Source: DATATV01 sp035551355 | Lineage (GTDB): Bacteria > Actinomycetota > Actinomycetes > Mycobacteriales > Pseudonocardiaceae | NCBI GenBank assembly: GCA_035551355.1 | Contig: DASZNF010000086.1 | Location: 33,425-97,424 of the forward strand | Length of the DNA stretch: 64,000 nt | Reading direction: 5' to 3' | In this document: piece after piece, positions 30,437-37,820 of the stretch | How positions within the stretch are numbered: position 1 is the first letter of the stretch | How the letters are laid out: each line of letters opens with the position of its first letter | Translations under genes and position numbers: made by a program | The notes under the pieces: generated by a model | The model's input: the letters and a program-made list of their open reading frames with translations, nothing else | Database searches by the model: none | What the model was told of the DNA's origin: nothing

Positions 30437-30559
30437 ATGTCGATCGAGGAGCTTGCTGCGCAGGTGCGCAGCGGGGAGATCGAGAGCAGCGCGCTGGCCG
30501 ACTACGCCGAGGAGTACGCCCGGGCCGAGCTGATCTACCGGAACAAGAAGGACGACTGA
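30437..30559 (+). CDS. 40-residue acidic peptide, putative ATP-grasp substrate
   Basis: ATG 30437 follows GGAGCGGAG at good spacing. The product is 40 residues: a helical leader (MSIEELAAQVRSGEIESSAL) then DYAEEYARAELIYRNKKDD. It is rich in Glu/Asp and ends in two Lys and two Asp, side chains that ATP-grasp ligases can link in graspetide-type peptides. The ATP-grasp gene begins directly after its stop codon, with the AGAAGG in the peptide's last codons acting as ribosome binding site. I infer a precursor peptide or small carrier protein; I recognise no named family. It has no Cys, no signal peptide and no Gly-Gly cleavage site. Confidence 0.7.
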   Translation: MSIEELAAQVRSGEIESSALADYAEEYARAELIYRNKKDD

Positions 30560-30560
30560 G

Positions 30561-31688
30561 CTGACCGTTCCGGACAGCCTGCCTGGCGCCGACTCCGCCG
30601 AGCCCGACCGCACAGTCACCGCGCGGCCGATCTCGCGCGCCACTCCACTCCTGCTGCGCGACCAGGAATACGTGTTCCGCGCCCCCGCCCTCGCCCTGGA
30701 CTTCCAGGAGCAGGTGCATCGCCTCGAACTCGTCGAGGACAACGTCGACGGCGAACCCGAACCCTGCGTTCTGGTGCTCGCCCGCTCCGCCGACATGGAG
30801 ATGAACGAGCTGTCCATCGCGCTGGCCGAGCACGGCGTGCGGATGGCCCGGGTGGACGTGGACCGCTGCCTCGACCTGCCGCTGACCATCTACTCCGACG
30901 CCCCGCTGGTCGAACTGGACCGCTGGATCCTGCGCCCGCTGCTGGTCTGGCGGCGGCACTTCGAGATGGCCGCGCTGCCGGTCGACCCGGGCACCCTGTT
31001 CGGCGCCTACGTCACCGACCAGTGGCGGTCGGTGGCCGACTGGATCAGCCACCGCACCGACTGGGCCCAGGTGAACACCCCGCAGTCCAGCCAGCGCCTG
31101 GACCGGCTCACCCAGCTCTCCGACGCGGCCGCCTTCGGCCTGGCCACCCCGCGCACGGTGGTCACCACCCGGCCCACCCGGGTCCGGCCCGGCGGCGGGC
31201 CGTGCGTGGTGAAGACGACCGGGCGGCACCTGGTCGAGCCGTCCTCGGGGGTGCAGCACGGGTTGTTCCCCCGGCCGCTGGATCCGCGGCTGTCCGGCGG
31301 GGCCGGATCCGAGCCCGCCCCGGTGATCGTGCAGCAGTACCTGCCGGCCGATCACGAGCTGCGGGTGTTCGTGGTCGGCGAGAAGCTGATCGCCTATCGG
31401 GTGGACAAACTCGATCCGGCCCAGCTGTGGGTTGACCCGGACGCGGTGGAGGTGCGTAGGGTCGAGTTGTCGGATGGGCTGGCCGAGACACTGGGCGCGC
31501 TGGCCCGATACTGGCGACTGGACGTGGCCGCGTTCGATCTGTTGGTGCGGGGCCGGGAGACGGTGTTCCTGGAAGTGAACGTGAACTGCGACTGGCGATG
31601 GTTCGAGCTCCGCTCGGCGACCCCGGACGTGTCCGACGCGGTAGCCGAGTGGGTGGCGACGAAGTTCCGGCAGTTACGTGACGTTTAA
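30561..31688 (+). CDS. ATP-grasp ligase, MvdC/MvdD-like
   Basis: ATP-grasp protein with the layout of graspetide (microviridin-type) ligases: an N-terminal domain (CVLVLARSADMEMNELSIAL, GVRMARVDVDRCLDLPL), PCVVKTTGRHLVEPSSGVQ, VIVQQYLPADHELRVFVVGE, and the metal site FLEVNVNCDWRWFEL. Start is unclear. CTG 30561, 9 bases after AGAAGG and 1 base past the peptide stop, keeps a family-like N-terminus (RATPLLLRDQEYVFRAPAL) and gives 375 residues. GTG 30672 is the first ordinary start and gives 338. A TTA codon lies near the end (31674-31676). Expected reaction: ATP-dependent ester or amide bond formation on the adjacent peptide (inference from family and linkage). Confidence 0.8.
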   Translation: MTVPDSLPGADSAEPDRTVTARPISRATPLLLRDQEYVFRAPALALDFQEQVHRLELVEDNVDGEPEPCVLVLARSADMEMNELSIALAEHGVRMARVDVDRCLDLPLTIYSDAPLVELDRWILRPLLVWRRHFEMAALPVDPGTLFGAYVTDQWRSVADWISHRTDWAQVNTPQSSQRLDRLTQLSDAAAFGLATPRTVVTTRPTRVRPGGGPCVVKTTGRHLVEPSSGVQHGLFPRPLDPRLSGGAGSEPAPVIVQQYLPADHELRVFVVGEKLIAYRVDKLDPAQLWVDPDAVEVRRVELSDGLAETLGALARYWRLDVAAFDLLVRGRETVFLEVNVNCDWRWFELRSATPDVSDAVAEWVATKFRQLRDV

Positions 31689-31786
31689 GGGCTGATCACT
31701 GTTCGTAGTGAGCTCGCCGTTCGTGGTAGTCCGTTTGCGCCGTGCGGGGATCTTCCTCTGCGCCGGTCAGGCGAGTTTTCCCATAC

Positions 31787-31816
31787 TTGCCCACGAACGG
31801 GTGAAAAGCCCATAAG
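31787..31816 (+). promoter_or_regulatory. Predicted promoter of the tRNA gene
   Basis: TTGCCC (31787-31792) and CATAAG (31811-31816) spaced 18 bases, ending 9 bases before the tRNA 5' end. A CGAACGGGTGAA copy (31794-31805) lies in the spacer. Confidence 0.5.
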
Positions 31817-31825
31817 CTTCGCCCT

Positions 31826-31902
31826 GTCCCCGTAGCCCAACAGGCAGAGGCATTCCCCTTAAAAGGGAAGTAGTGCCGGTTCGAATCCGGTCGGGGGCAC
31901 CA
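31826..31902 (+). tRNA. tRNA with UAA anticodon, Leu-like D-arm but short variable loop
   Basis: Cloverleaf folds well: acceptor 31826-31832 with 31892-31898 (one G-U pair), A73, and encoded CCA at 31900-31902. D-arm is a 3-bp stem (GCC/GGC) with GGCAGA in the loop, as in tRNA-Leu. Anticodon stem TTCCC/GGGAA with loop CTTAAAA puts TAA at 31860-31862. The variable region is only 5 bases (GTAGT), then T-arm GCCGG/CCGGT with TTCGAAT. UAA reads UUA (Leu), but bacterial tRNA-Leu normally has a long variable arm. It may be a divergent leucine tRNA or a tRNA with another role. Confidence 0.85.
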
Positions 31903-32050
31903 TTGAGGGACACCTGGATGAGGGTCGCTGAACTGGGGTTATCCGGTTTGGGCACACCGCTGGGTGATCGCGGCCTTTCTATTCGTCCTGGTCGGACATA
32001 ACGCGGACCGGGTTCGGCACTGGTCCGCAAAGCCGTTGACTTGCGCTTTC

Positions 32051-32100
32051 CTGCCCGGCCGTCGCCGATGCCGGCGAAGGCCTCGGGGACGACCGGGCAG
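32051..32100 (-). terminator. Long-stem inverted repeat downstream of the GH25-like gene
   Basis: CTGCCCGGCCGTC (32051-32063) pairs with GACGACCGGGCAG (32088-32100) over 13 positions with one G-T pair. It lies 11 bases past the minus-strand stop, a likely transcript end. Confidence 0.6.
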
Positions 32101-32111
32101 GGCCTCCCGGG

Positions 32112-34415
32112 TCAGCTGGTGAAGTAGCCGAACAGGTCGGCGATCACGTCGACCGAACCCTGGAAGTTGTAGAAGTCGACCTTCCCGCCGGACACCGGAA
32201 CGATCACCAGGTTGGCGATGGTCTGCCCGGCGCCGAAGTTCAGGTTGGACGAGGTGGGCTTGGCCGGGTTCGCCGAGTAGGGGAACACGGACAGGTAGCT
32301 GCCCAGACTGGCGTTGGTGACCGTCACGTTCAGCGCCACCGCGGTGACGTTGGCCGGCACCCCGGCGATACCCGCCACCTGGAGGGTGTCGTAGCCGCCC
32401 GCGCCAAGGGTGGTGTGGTTGGTCCGGGTGTCCAGCAGCCGGGTCGGTCCGGCCGGGGTGAAGCTGTCCCCGGTTCCGGGCGTGTAGTAGCCGAACAAGT
32501 CGGCGATCACGTCCACGGAGCCCTGGAAGTTGTAGAAGTTCACCTTCCCGTCCACCACCGGGACGATCACCAGGTTCGGGATGGTCTGCCCGGCCGCGAA
32601 GTTGAGGTTCGACGCGGTCGGCCGGTCGGACCCGCCGGGATAGGTCTGGCCGTCCGGGTAGACGGTCAGATAGCCGCCCAGGCTCGGGTTGCTGGCCGTC
32701 ACGTTCAGCACCACCGCGCTGACGTCGGCCGGCACCCCGGACACCCCGCCCACGGTCAGCGTGTACACCGAGTTCGCGCCCAGCGTGGCGCCGTTGGCGC
32801 GGGTGTCGAACAGCCGGGTCGGGCCGGTCGGCGTGTAGGCGTCGCCCGCACCGGCGGTGTAGTAGCCGAACAGGTCGGCGATCACGTCCACCGAGTACTG
32901 GAAGTTGAAGATGTCGACCTTGCCGTCGGTGATCGGCACGGTCACCAGGTTCGGGATGGTCTGCCCCGCGTTGAAGTTCACGTTGGACGAGGCGGGCCGG
33001 GCCGCGCCGTCCGGATAGACGGTCAGGTAGCCGCCGCCGGACGGGTTGGTGGCCGTCACGTTGAGCACCACCGCGGTGGCGTTGATCGGCACGCCCGCGG
33101 TGCCGGTGATCTGCAGCGTGTCCATCCCCTTGGCGCCCAGGGCGGTGCCGGTGGTGCGGGTGTCCAGCAGGCGGGTCGGGCCGGTGGGCACGTAGTCGCT
33201 GGTCACCGGGGTGGCCGCGGCACCGGCCACGCCGACGTCCAGCACGTCCCGGTCGATGTTGATCTCGTATCCGCCGTGCGTCTCGTCGATGCCGCCCTCG
33301 TACTGGTGGGCACGCTGGTGGTCAGCCCAGTCGGCGCTGGGCAGCACCGGCAGCGTGGTGTCGTCGGTGCCGTCCCACTTGCCGTCGAAGATCACGTCCG
33401 GAGTGGCCGAACCGCCGTAGTTGGCGGCCAGGTCGTCGATCGCCGAGTTGTTGCTGCCGTAGATCCCCGCCCAGTAACCGGCCTTGTGCAGTTCGCTGCT
33501 CCAGGCCGCCTCGAAGGACAACGCGGCCGCGCTGTAGGAGGCGGTGTAGTTCTCCATGTCGTAGTACACGACATTGCCCGGGCCGAAACCGAGCGCGGCG
33601 GCCTGGGTGATCGCGTCGTCCGCGGCGGCCACGCCCTGGCCGGCCGGGTCGGTCAGCCCGCCGCCCGCGGCCTGCGGGCCGACGTACATGGGCAGGAAGT
33701 GCCAGCCCGCGGCCGCCTCGGCCGACACCCAGCTCGCGGTGAGGTTGGTCTGCGGGCAGGCCACGTTCGAGCCGCCGATGTAGATGCCGATGTTGGTGTA
33801 GCTGCCGGCCCAGCCGCTCAGCTGCGCGCTGCTGGGCGCGGAGCAGGCGTCGAAGCCCTCGCCGGTGCCATTGGTGACGCTGGTGGGCAGCGCGGTGACG
33901 TTCGGTGTCACGCCGGGCGCCGCATGGGCGGACTTCGGGGCGGTGGTGGCTGCCCGAGGGGTCGCGGCGGGCAGGCCTGCGCCGGTCAGGATGTCCTCGA
34001 CCTGGGCCCGGTCGCCCGCGTAGGTCGCGGTGATCGAGGCGCCGGGAGCGGTGGCCGTGATCTGGTGGCTGGTGGCGTTGTCCGCGCTGGTCAGGGCGGT
34101 GGCGTCGGCGGGCTGCACCAGGATGGACTCGGTCCGGCCGATCAGGTCGCTCGGGCAGTTCTGCTGGGCGTCCGGCGTGCCCAGGTAGACGGCGTGCTGG
34201 TCGAACCGCACGCAGGTGCCCGGTTGGCCGGCCAGGTCGATCACCGGCCAGTCGGCGGGCACCGTGAGGGTCAGGCCCAGATAGGAAACCCGTTGCTGGG
34301 CGGCGGTTGTATCGGCGTTCGCGACTCCGGCGCCAGCCAGCAGCAGGGACAACGTGGTGACTGCCGTGACCAGACGTCTGACGGGTCCGAACGCACTGGG
34401 TAACTCGACGCGCAC
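32112..34415 (-). CDS. Secreted DUF1906 (GH25-like) protein with three C-terminal repeats
   Basis: Exported protein of about 767 residues. GTG 34415 follows AAGGAG and gives a classic signal peptide (VRRLVTAVTTLSLLLAGAGVANA). An N-terminal region (about 35-150) precedes a DUF1906 glycoside-hydrolase-like domain (about 180-395: FDACSAPSSAQLSGWAG, IGIYIGGSNVACPQ, NVVYYDMENYTAS with candidate acidic residues, INIDRDVLDVG). Then three 118-126-residue repeats start near 407, 525 and 651, each opening with (Y/F)TPxGPTRL(L/F)DTR and ending VDVIADLFGYYT. Such repeats occur in actinomycete wall hydrolases, perhaps as wall-binding modules. It probably acts on peptidoglycan (inferred). A 13-bp-stem terminator follows. 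Confidence 0.87.
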   Translation of the reverse strand: MRVELPSAFGPVRRLVTAVTTLSLLLAGAGVANADTTAAQQRVSYLGLTLTVPADWPVIDLAGQPGTCVRFDQHAVYLGTPDAQQNCPSDLIGRTESILVQPADATALTSADNATSHQITATAPGASITATYAGDRAQVEDILTGAGLPAATPRAATTAPKSAHAAPGVTPNVTALPTSVTNGTGEGFDACSAPSSAQLSGWAGSYTNIGIYIGGSNVACPQTNLTASWVSAEAAAGWHFLPMYVGPQAAGGGLTDPAGQGVAAADDAITQAAALGFGPGNVVYYDMENYTASYSAAALSFEAAWSSELHKAGYWAGIYGSNNSAIDDLAANYGGSATPDVIFDGKWDGTDDTTLPVLPSADWADHQRAHQYEGGIDETHGGYEINIDRDVLDVGVAGAAATPVTSDYVPTGPTRLLDTRTTGTALGAKGMDTLQITGTAGVPINATAVVLNVTATNPSGGGYLTVYPDGAARPASSNVNFNAGQTIPNLVTVPITDGKVDIFNFQYSVDVIADLFGYYTAGAGDAYTPTGPTRLFDTRANGATLGANSVYTLTVGGVSGVPADVSAVVLNVTASNPSLGGYLTVYPDGQTYPGGSDRPTASNLNFAAGQTIPNLVIVPVVDGKVNFYNFQGSVDVIADLFGYYTPGTGDSFTPAGPTRLLDTRTNHTTLGAGGYDTLQVAGIAGVPANVTAVALNVTVTNASLGSYLSVFPYSANPAKPTSSNLNFGAGQTIANLVIVPVSGGKVDFYNFQGSVDVIADLFGYFTS

Positions 34416-34565
34416 TTGGGCACGCTCCTTCTCGTTGGGGTAAGTGAAATGAGATCCCCGACCGCGCATCTGACCCCGGCAACCGGCCCCCTGTTGGTCA
34501 GCGCATCGGCATCTAACCAGGCACAGCGCGCGGGGTTACCCGTTGTGAGAACTTTGCGTGTTGTG

Positions 34566-34595
34566 TTGTCAACAAGTTACAGATGCATGTCATAT
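34566..34595 (+). promoter_or_regulatory. Predicted promoter of the esterase gene
   Basis: TTGTCA (34566-34571) and TCATAT (34590-34595), spacer 18, in the divergent gap between the GH25-like and esterase genes. On the opposite strand TTGACA is also present here, so divergent promoters may overlap. Confidence 0.45.
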
Positions 34596-34633
34596 TGGAA
34601 GGGCAGCGGTCGTCGGGGACCGGGAGGCGGGCC

Positions 34634-35623
34634 ATGAGTGTCGAGCCGGTGATCGGAGAGCGGCCTGGCGCGAGTATCCAGGCGTGGCTGACTTTTCGTG
34701 CCGCGAGAGTCATGCTGCGCCCGTTGCTCAGCAACTGGCCGTTGACCAGTTGGGGCCTGTTGCCCCTGCCCCTCATCGACATCGCCGCGGGACTGTTGCC
34801 GCCGCTGCGCGGCACCCGGTTCGAGCGGGTGGACTTCGACGACGGCTGCCCGGCCGAATGGACGCACGCCGAGGGCGCCCGGGACGACGGTGTGGTGCTG
34901 TACTTCCACGGCGGCGCGTTCCTGGCCTGCGGACTGGCCACCCACCGCCGGGAGGTCACCCGGATCTCCGCGGCCAGCGGCCTGCCGGTGCTGTCCGTGG
35001 GCTACCGCCAGCTGCCCCAGGTCGGCCTGACCGGGTCCGTCGCGGACTGCTTCGCCGCCTACCGGTGGCTGCTGGAGCAGGGTTTCGACCCGGATCGAAT
35101 CATGCTGGCCGGCGACTCGGCCGGCGGCCACCTGGCGTTCTCCACCGCGCTGGCCGCCCGGGACGCGGGCCTGCCGCTGCCGGCCGGCATCGTGGCTCTC
35201 TCGCCCTGGCTGGATCTGGATGCGACCAGCAAACAGGCCCACCCCAACGCGGAGCGGGACGCCTTCGCGCCGGTCGACCGGCTGCCCACGCTGACCCGGC
35301 TGCTGGTCCAGGACGCCGAAGCCGACTGGGATCTGTCCCCGGTCAACGCCGACCTCACCGGGCTGCCGCCGACGCTGATCATGACCGCGGAGAGCGAGAT
35401 GCTGCGCTGCGACGCGGAACTGATGGCCGATCGCCTGTCCGCCGCCGATGTGCCGTGCGAGCTGCAGGTCTGGCACGGGCAGGTGCACGCCTTCCCGGTG
35501 CTGGGCAACCTGCTGCCGGAGAGCCGGGCGGCCATCGTGGAGATCGGGCGGTTCGTCCGGGACGTGCTGGCCAACGCCGCGACGACCGGGCGCGGCGAAG
35601 CGGACGTCGAGCTAGCCGGCTGA
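34634..35623 (+). CDS. Alpha/beta hydrolase, hormone-sensitive-lipase family esterase
   Basis: Carboxylesterase of about 329 residues. Motifs: oxyanion YFHGGAFLACG, nucleophile AGDSAGGHLAF, acid region IMTAESEMLRCDAELMAD, and the catalytic His in WHGQVHAFPVLG. ATG 34634 follows GGGAGG; the frame extends to 34583 but without support. It resembles mycobacterial LipU/LipN-type esterases acting on short-chain acyl esters. It is convergent with the DivIVA-like gene, with a shared hairpin between them. Confidence 0.9.
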   Translation: MSVEPVIGERPGASIQAWLTFRAARVMLRPLLSNWPLTSWGLLPLPLIDIAAGLLPPLRGTRFERVDFDDGCPAEWTHAEGARDDGVVLYFHGGAFLACGLATHRREVTRISAASGLPVLSVGYRQLPQVGLTGSVADCFAAYRWLLEQGFDPDRIMLAGDSAGGHLAFSTALAARDAGLPLPAGIVALSPWLDLDATSKQAHPNAERDAFAPVDRLPTLTRLLVQDAEADWDLSPVNADLTGLPPTLIMTAESEMLRCDAELMADRLSAADVPCELQVWHGQVHAFPVLGNLLPESRAAIVEIGRFVRDVLANAATTGRGEADVELAG

Positions 35624-35676
35624 GGCCGGCCCATCCGGCGGGGCCGACTCCCCCTCATCGGTCGCGCCGGGCCGCT

Positions 35677-35726
35677 CCGTCGTGAGTGTTCCGGCCGGTC
35701 CGGCCGGTCGGCGACACTCACGACGG
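35677..35726. terminator. Bidirectional hairpin between esterase and DivIVA-like genes
   Basis: CCGTCGTGAGTGT (35677-35689) and ACACTCACGACGG (35714-35726) are perfect 13-base reverse complements; the loop is itself made of CCGGCCGG repeats. It sits between two convergent stops. Confidence 0.7.
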
Positions 35727-35733
35727 GACGCGG

Positions 35734-36825
35734 TCAGGGTTTCTTGGTGTTCGAGGCGGTGTTCGCGGTGGCGGTGGCGTTCGCGGCGGCCGGGCGGGAC
35801 TGCGGGTCGCCGGGCTTGGGGCGGTTGATCTGCTGGTTCTGCTGGTTGCCGCCCTGGCCGCTGCCCGGGTTGCCGGTGGAGCTGGTCGGCGGCTGCTGGA
35901 TGCGCTGCTGCGGCACGCCCGCCTTGCCGTTGGACACCGTGTGCTGCTCGTCGGCCAGCGGGTCCAGCAGCGGGCTGGCGTCGCGCATCAGGTTGTGCGC
36001 CGCGCGCAGCTGCTCGGTGATCCGCTGGCGCAGCGCCTGCAGGTCCTGCACCTGGCGGGTGGCGTCGCTGATCCGGCGGTGGCAGTCCTCGGCGGTGTCC
36101 CGGGTTCGGCGCTCGGCGCGCTCGGTGGCTTCCCGCACCCGGCGCTCGGCCTCCTCGGTGGCCTCCCGGACGCGCCGCTCGGTCTCGGCCCGGGTGGTGG
36201 TGCGCTGCTGCTCGATCTCCTTGGCCAGGGCCTGGCGCTTGCCGGCCATGGCCCGCTCGAACTCCTCCTCCAGCTTCACCCGGCGCTGCTCGGCCTGCGC
36301 GTCCAGTTCGTGGCGGCGGCGGGTGGAGGCGGTGGTCATCTCGGCGACCTGGGTGCGGGACTGCTCGACGACCTGGCCGTGCCGGCCGCGCACCTCCTGC
36401 TGCTGCTTCTCCAGATCCTTCAGCAGTTTCTCGTAGCCGGCGCGCAGTTTGCCCGCGGCTTCCTCGGCGCCGGCCCAGGAATGCGTGGCGGCGGCCTGGG
36501 CCCGGGCGGTGATCTCGCCGGCCTGCGCCTGCGCCAGCTGAACCATCCGCTTGCAGCGCTCGTCGAGATCGTCGGTGTTCTTGGGCAGCTCGACGAGCTC
36601 GCTGACCTGTTTGGCCAGATCGGTGATGCGCGAATGAGAACTCGTGAGCTGCTCGGTCAGATCGGCCACTTGGGACAGTGCGGCGTCCCGGTCGGCCGAG
36701 ATCAGCTTGATCTCGTCTTCCAGATCTTCGAGATATTGCTTGACTTGAGCGCGGTCGAAGCCGTGCCATACGACGTCGAAACCGGGCTTCAGCGGAACGA
36801 GTTCGCGATCCTCTGGGCGCGCCAT
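35734..36825 (-). CDS. DivIVA-like coiled-coil protein (FilP/Scy/RsmP-like)
   Basis: Cytoplasmic filament-forming or polarity protein of 363 residues. The N-terminus (FDVVWHGFDRAQVKQYLEDL) matches the DivIVA membrane/curvature-sensing motif. A long coiled coil (about 35-290) is dominated by Glu/Arg/Ala/Gln heptads (RRVREATEEAERRVREATER). The last 75 residues are low-complexity Gln/Asn/Pro/Thr. In actinomycetes such proteins organise polar growth or cell shape. Which of Wag31, FilP or RsmP it is closest to cannot be settled by eye. Confidence 0.85.
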   Translation of the reverse strand: MARPEDRELVPLKPGFDVVWHGFDRAQVKQYLEDLEDEIKLISADRDAALSQVADLTEQLTSSHSRITDLAKQVSELVELPKNTDDLDERCKRMVQLAQAQAGEITARAQAAATHSWAGAEEAAGKLRAGYEKLLKDLEKQQQEVRGRHGQVVEQSRTQVAEMTTASTRRRHELDAQAEQRRVKLEEEFERAMAGKRQALAKEIEQQRTTTRAETERRVREATEEAERRVREATERAERRTRDTAEDCHRRISDATRQVQDLQALRQRITEQLRAAHNLMRDASPLLDPLADEQHTVSNGKAGVPQQRIQQPPTSSTGNPGSGQGGNQQNQQINRPKPGDPQSRPAAANATATANTASNTKKP

Positions 36826-36932
36826 GCCTTGACGTTACGCGATTCATGTGAGGCTGTGGTGAGTGGCATCACTGATTCCCACGTTCGGTCGACAGCTCCC
36901 GATTGCCGGTGCCGAAATGTAACCTGAAGATC

Positions 36933-37820
36933 GTGCCGCCGGGATCTTTGCTCGCTACGAGCGACTTGCATGTCACCCATAAGGGAAACCGGGAGATCGT
37001 CGAGGAGCTGAGACCGGCCCATCCGGACGACTGGTTGATCGTCGCGGGCGATGTGGCCGAATCCTTGGCGGCCATCACCTGGTGCCTCGGCCTGCTGCGG
37101 GAGCGCTTCGCCAAGGTCATCTGGGTGCCCGGCAATCACGAGTTGTGGACCGTGCACGAGGACGCCGCCCGCGGGCAGGCCCGCTACGAGCAACTGGTGG
37201 AGCTGGCCCGCGGCCTGGACGTGGTGACGCCGGAGGACGAGTACCCGGTGTTCCGCCACGAGGGCCGGGAAGTCGTGGTGGCGCCGCTTTTCCTGCTCTA
37301 CGACTACAGTTTCCGCGAACCGGGCCAGTCGCTGGAGGCGGCGCTGGAGCACGCCTACTCGACCGGGCTGGTGTTCAACGACGAGCACGTGCTGCACGCC
37401 GATCCGTACCCCAGCCGGCAGGACTGGTGCGCCGCGCGGGTCGAGCTGACCGAGAAGCGGCTGGCCGCCATCCCCGAGCACCGCTCGACCGTGCTGGTCT
37501 CGCACTTCCCACTGCACCGCGGGCCGACCCGGATGCTGCGCCACCCCCACCTGGCCATGTGGTGCGGCACCGAGCGGACCGCCGACTGGCACCTGCGGTT
37601 CCGGGTCGAGGCCGCGGTCTACGGGCACCTGCACATCCCGCTGACTCTGGAATTCGACGGAATTCGTTTTGAGGAAGTGTCGCTGGGCTATCCGCGCGAA
37701 TGGCGGTCCCGGGCGCACCCGCCGCGGCCGCTGCGCCCCATCCTGCCCGCGGACCCGAACCGGATCCCCTACAACGCGCCCGGCCAGCCCGGCGCCGCCC
37801 GGTTCGGAGCGGGCGCGTGA
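36933..37820 (+). CDS. pptH: Calcineurin-like metallophosphoesterase, PptH-like
   Basis: Two-metal phosphoesterase of about 295 residues: ATSDLHV (D-x-H), LIVAGDVAES, VWVPGNHELW-type GNHE (here VIWVPGNHELW), LVSHFPLH, and YGHLHIP. It overlaps the phosphopantetheinyl transferase gene (GTGA at 37817-37820). The mycobacterial counterpart of this pair is PptH (Rv2795c), which removes phosphopantetheine from carrier proteins, opposing PptT; I infer the same role. The start is uncertain: GTG 36933 (VPPGSLLATSDLH) has TAACCT at 36920-36925, suggesting a leaderless start, while GTG 36909 and TTG 36903 are in-frame alternatives. Confidence 0.85.
   Translation: MPPGSLLATSDLHVTHKGNREIVEELRPAHPDDWLIVAGDVAESLAAITWCLGLLRERFAKVIWVPGNHELWTVHEDAARGQARYEQLVELARGLDVVTPEDEYPVFRHEGREVVVAPLFLLYDYSFREPGQSLEAALEHAYSTGLVFNDEHVLHADPYPSRQDWCAARVELTEKRLAAIPEHRSTVLVSHFPLHRGPTRMLRHPHLAMWCGTERTADWHLRFRVEAAVYGHLHIPLTLEFDGIRFEEVSLGYPREWRSRAHPPRPLRPILPADPNRIPYNAPGQPGAARFGAGA

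Noticed and set aside
31767..32030. Minus-strand 87-codon frame overlapping the tRNA (translation containing GAPDRIRTGTTSLLRG)
   Set aside because: This is the complement of the tRNA sequence; such peptides are a familiar artefact of tRNA genes.
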